Of a stretch of 64,000 bases of DNA, positions 62,010 to 64,000 are shown in pieces. Source of the stretch: Diplonema japonicum (lineage: Eukaryota > Euglenozoa > Diplonemea > Diplonemida > Diplonemidae); assembly GCA_964019335.1 (NCBI GenBank), contig OZ025712.1, positions 258,705 to 322,704 on the forward strand. Reading direction: 5' to 3'. The notes beneath the pieces were generated by a model. The model had not been told where the DNA came from. It made no database searches and saw only the letters and a program-made list of their open reading frames with translations. The first letter of the stretch is position 1. The number at the start of each line of letters is the position of its first letter. A program made the position numbers and the translations under genes.

Positions 62010-63466
62010 CTAAGAGCTCTGGTCCTTCATGTCCAAAAAGCCTTCGGTCGCAGCATCGTTGTAGTCTTTAATGAGACTCTCCACAACCTGTTCGCTGTCC
62101 TTGAACTCGTCGAGGTTTTCCTTGAACGGGTCGAACTTCTTGTAGTTCGCAACGAACGCCTGGTTGGCCATCATTTTCTTGTACTGAGTAAGCGTCCTTT
62201 TGAACAAGTTCGAGATCGATGTGTGGTTCGTAAGCATAAGACCAGATACCCTGTGCGCGGTTTCAATGTAAGGCGATTTTTTCGACAGCGCAACTTGACA
62301 GCCAGCAGGGCCCCATGGGATGAAACGCAAATCTCTACTTTGCAAGCGAACAAGTGACTGGTGAACCTCTGAAGGATCGACATCCCCTTGAATAATACAT
62401 TGAATGGACATATAAGCCCCGCCATGTGTTGTTACAGAAACCATGTTGTTCTTGGGATTCAACAAACGCGTGATAACATCTAGAACAGAAGTTTTTCGCA
62501 CTCTTGAAACAGCGCCCTGACCACCCACTCTTCCAATCGGGTCGAGCGATAAAGGTGTGTATCCTGTCATTAAGAAATGCGTTCTTGGGAGAGGGATTAA
62601 AGATGCGATTAAATCCTCCAACCCGTTGTTCATGTATCCTGGGTATCGCAGAGTAGCAGTCGAAGCGGCCATGACCGTGGCTACAAGTTTGTTGACCTGA
62701 GTTTGACCGGGGTTGGAACCCTTGAAGGTGTCTTCGGCGATTCTGTACAGAGCGTTGTTGTCCAGGACTACCACGCAGTCCGCGCATAGAGTAAGTCTTT
62801 TCATGGTTAGGAGTGAGTTGTACGGCTGCACCACTACGTTGGCTTCGCCGCCTCTTTCGGAGTTTGCTGGGAAAACCGAATACGTCTGGACCAGTTTCTT
62901 CGGCCAGTGGTCCGACATATTTTCCAACAAAAACGATCCAAGACCCGACCCCGTCCCACCCGCAATAGAGTGCGTCATTACAAAACTATTTTTTTTTTTT
63001 TTTTTTTTTTTTAAAATACCCTTCGAAAGAGTCACTTCCTTCTACCTCTCTCGAGATCATATCATTCAGCGTTTCAGAGATTTCATGGCCGATTGAAAAA
63101 CTGTAATTATTATTTATTATTATTTTTTTTTTTTTTTCTTTCATACCCATTTGCCCAGTTGTTTCCCGCCCCGGAGCCTTCGTTGTGGACGTATATATTT
63201 TCAGGGTTAAACAGATTTGTTTGGGGGCCTTTTTTTATATTGTCCACGACACCGGGTTCGAGATCGATTAGTAGCGCTCTAGGGACGTACTTGTGGTCGT
63301 CAGCTTGGTAGAAAAACACATCTTTGCAGTCACCCGCTGTGTCGGTCGCGAAGGGCTGCAGGGTCCCATCATCACCTATGCCATGTTCCAAACACAGTTG
63401 TTGCCAGAATGAACTTCCGACTTGGTTCCCGCACTGGCCGACCATCAGGTTGCATAGTTCTCTAGG

Positions 63467-63469
<3 letters not shown>
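62010..63469 (-). CDS. Gamma-tubulin (3 exons)
   Basis: Gamma-tubulin nucleates microtubules at basal bodies and centrosomes. Exons 63469-63147, 63100-63020 and 62985-62010 join to 459 residues across 46- and 34-nt introns. The reading frame is restored at NNWANGFSIGHEI and SDSFEGFVMTHS. Family motifs: the N-terminal GQCGNQVG, the GTP loop [48 protein letters not shown] and [15 protein letters not shown]. The last is a gamma-type C-terminus rather than the acidic tail of alpha or beta tubulins. The start is MPRELCNLM instead of the usual MPREIITLQ. A long poly-A leader precedes the ATG. Confidence 0.96.
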
Positions 63470-63500
<31 letters not shown>

Positions 63501-64000
63501 CCCTCTTTTCTTTTCCCCCTCTCCTCCTCTTCCCCTTCTTTAAAAAAAAAAAGTTTTTTTTTTTAAAAAAGGGAATAATTGAAAGGGAACTTGGGGTAGA
63601 AAAAAAAAGACACAAATTTCAAAAAAAAAAAAAAAAAAAAAAAGAGGTCATATTCGTGGTGGGGGGTGGGGGGGGTGAACAGCCAATTAAAAAAAAAAAA
63701 AAAGAGACGTGGCCTTTCAATGTGGAGTGAATAAAGGTAAGAAAAAAGAAACACAATGATGAACAGAGGTAAAAAAAAAAATGAAAAAAGAAACTCCGGA
63801 AAAAAAAGGGGGGTAAAGGGGGTGGGGGAGGGGGGGGGTGCACACTATAAAGTAAAAAGTGATATAAAAAAAAGGATAAGAACTATTAAAAAAAATGGGG
63901 GGGGGAAAGCGTCTTTTTTTTTTTGATACTCCACTCTCCACACACAAAAAAAAAATCTTTTTTTTTTAAATATTCTTTCATCATCATTTTTTTCTAATTT
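63470..64000. other. Upstream flank of gamma-tubulin, low-complexity
   Basis: About thirty T (sense poly-A) directly abut the gamma-tubulin ATG, followed by homopolymer-rich DNA to the window end. No gene seen. Confidence 0.6.

Noticed and set aside
1-64000. tRNA or rRNA genes
   Set aside because: I found no cloverleaf with T-loop GTTCRANNC and A/B boxes, and no conserved rRNA stretch; a covariance-model scan would be decisive.

Overview
This window looks like nuclear DNA of a flagellated protist, most likely a euglenozoan (diplonemid-like). That placement is inferred, not proven. All 31 protein genes I can support lie on the minus strand, often less than 300 bp apart, as in a unidirectional gene array. 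Eukaryotic hallmarks include spliceosomal PRP6, gamma-tubulin, a GRIP golgin, AGC, CAMK and CDK kinases, a mitochondrial carrier and 22 GT-AG introns. Flagellum-linked proteins are present: an RSPH14-like armadillo protein, an adenylate kinase with an RIIa/DPY-30-like region, and a second RIIa-like protein. The standard code is used. Twenty-one introns are only 34-70 nt and are mostly rich in sense-strand poly-A. Many start codons are directly preceded by a poly-A run. Intergenic DNA is dominated by A/T homopolymers and pure G or C runs.

Layout from left to right, all genes leftward. 1-8.1 kb: FY-repeat protein (cut by the left edge), RRM-like protein, 1520-aa GRIP golgin. 8.6-9.5 kb: an inverted-repeat transposable element with target duplication. 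9.5-13.7 kb: orphan protein, a long low-complexity gap, a six-exon CAMK-type kinase, a tiny His-rich protein. 13.7-19.5 kb: DEP-domain protein, SET-domain protein, mitochondrial carrier. 19.7-24.1 kb: PRP6, with a decayed pogo/Tigger-like transposon in a 1.5-kb intron. 24.7-31.9 kb: RSPH14-like, SAMHD1-like, NBD-only Hsp70-like, a proline-rich protein, and MoaE/MOCS2B. 32-35.5 kb: CDK10/11-like kinase and two orphan secreted or membrane proteins. 35.5-38.6 kb: repeat-rich desert. 38.6-43.6 kb: PH-AGC kinase, beta-propeller protein, RIIa-like protein, RIIa-adenylate kinase. 45.4-50.9 kb: cyclic-nucleotide-binding protein, a cryptic two-exon fragment, a transmembrane RING protein. 52-57.3 kb: ML-domain secreted protein, orphan, PPR protein, M18 aminopeptidase. 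58-63.5 kb: a short-repeat protein with a hidden first exon, a Kelch protein, gamma-tubulin.

No gene cluster forms one pathway; this is general housekeeping and signalling content. The most unusual items are an Hsp70 ATPase domain that stops at the linker and lacks two catalytic residues, the poly-A-rich introns and leaders, the transposon held inside a PRP6 intron, an exact 217-bp duplication inside the golgin, and a repeated inverted motif around the adenylate kinase gene.
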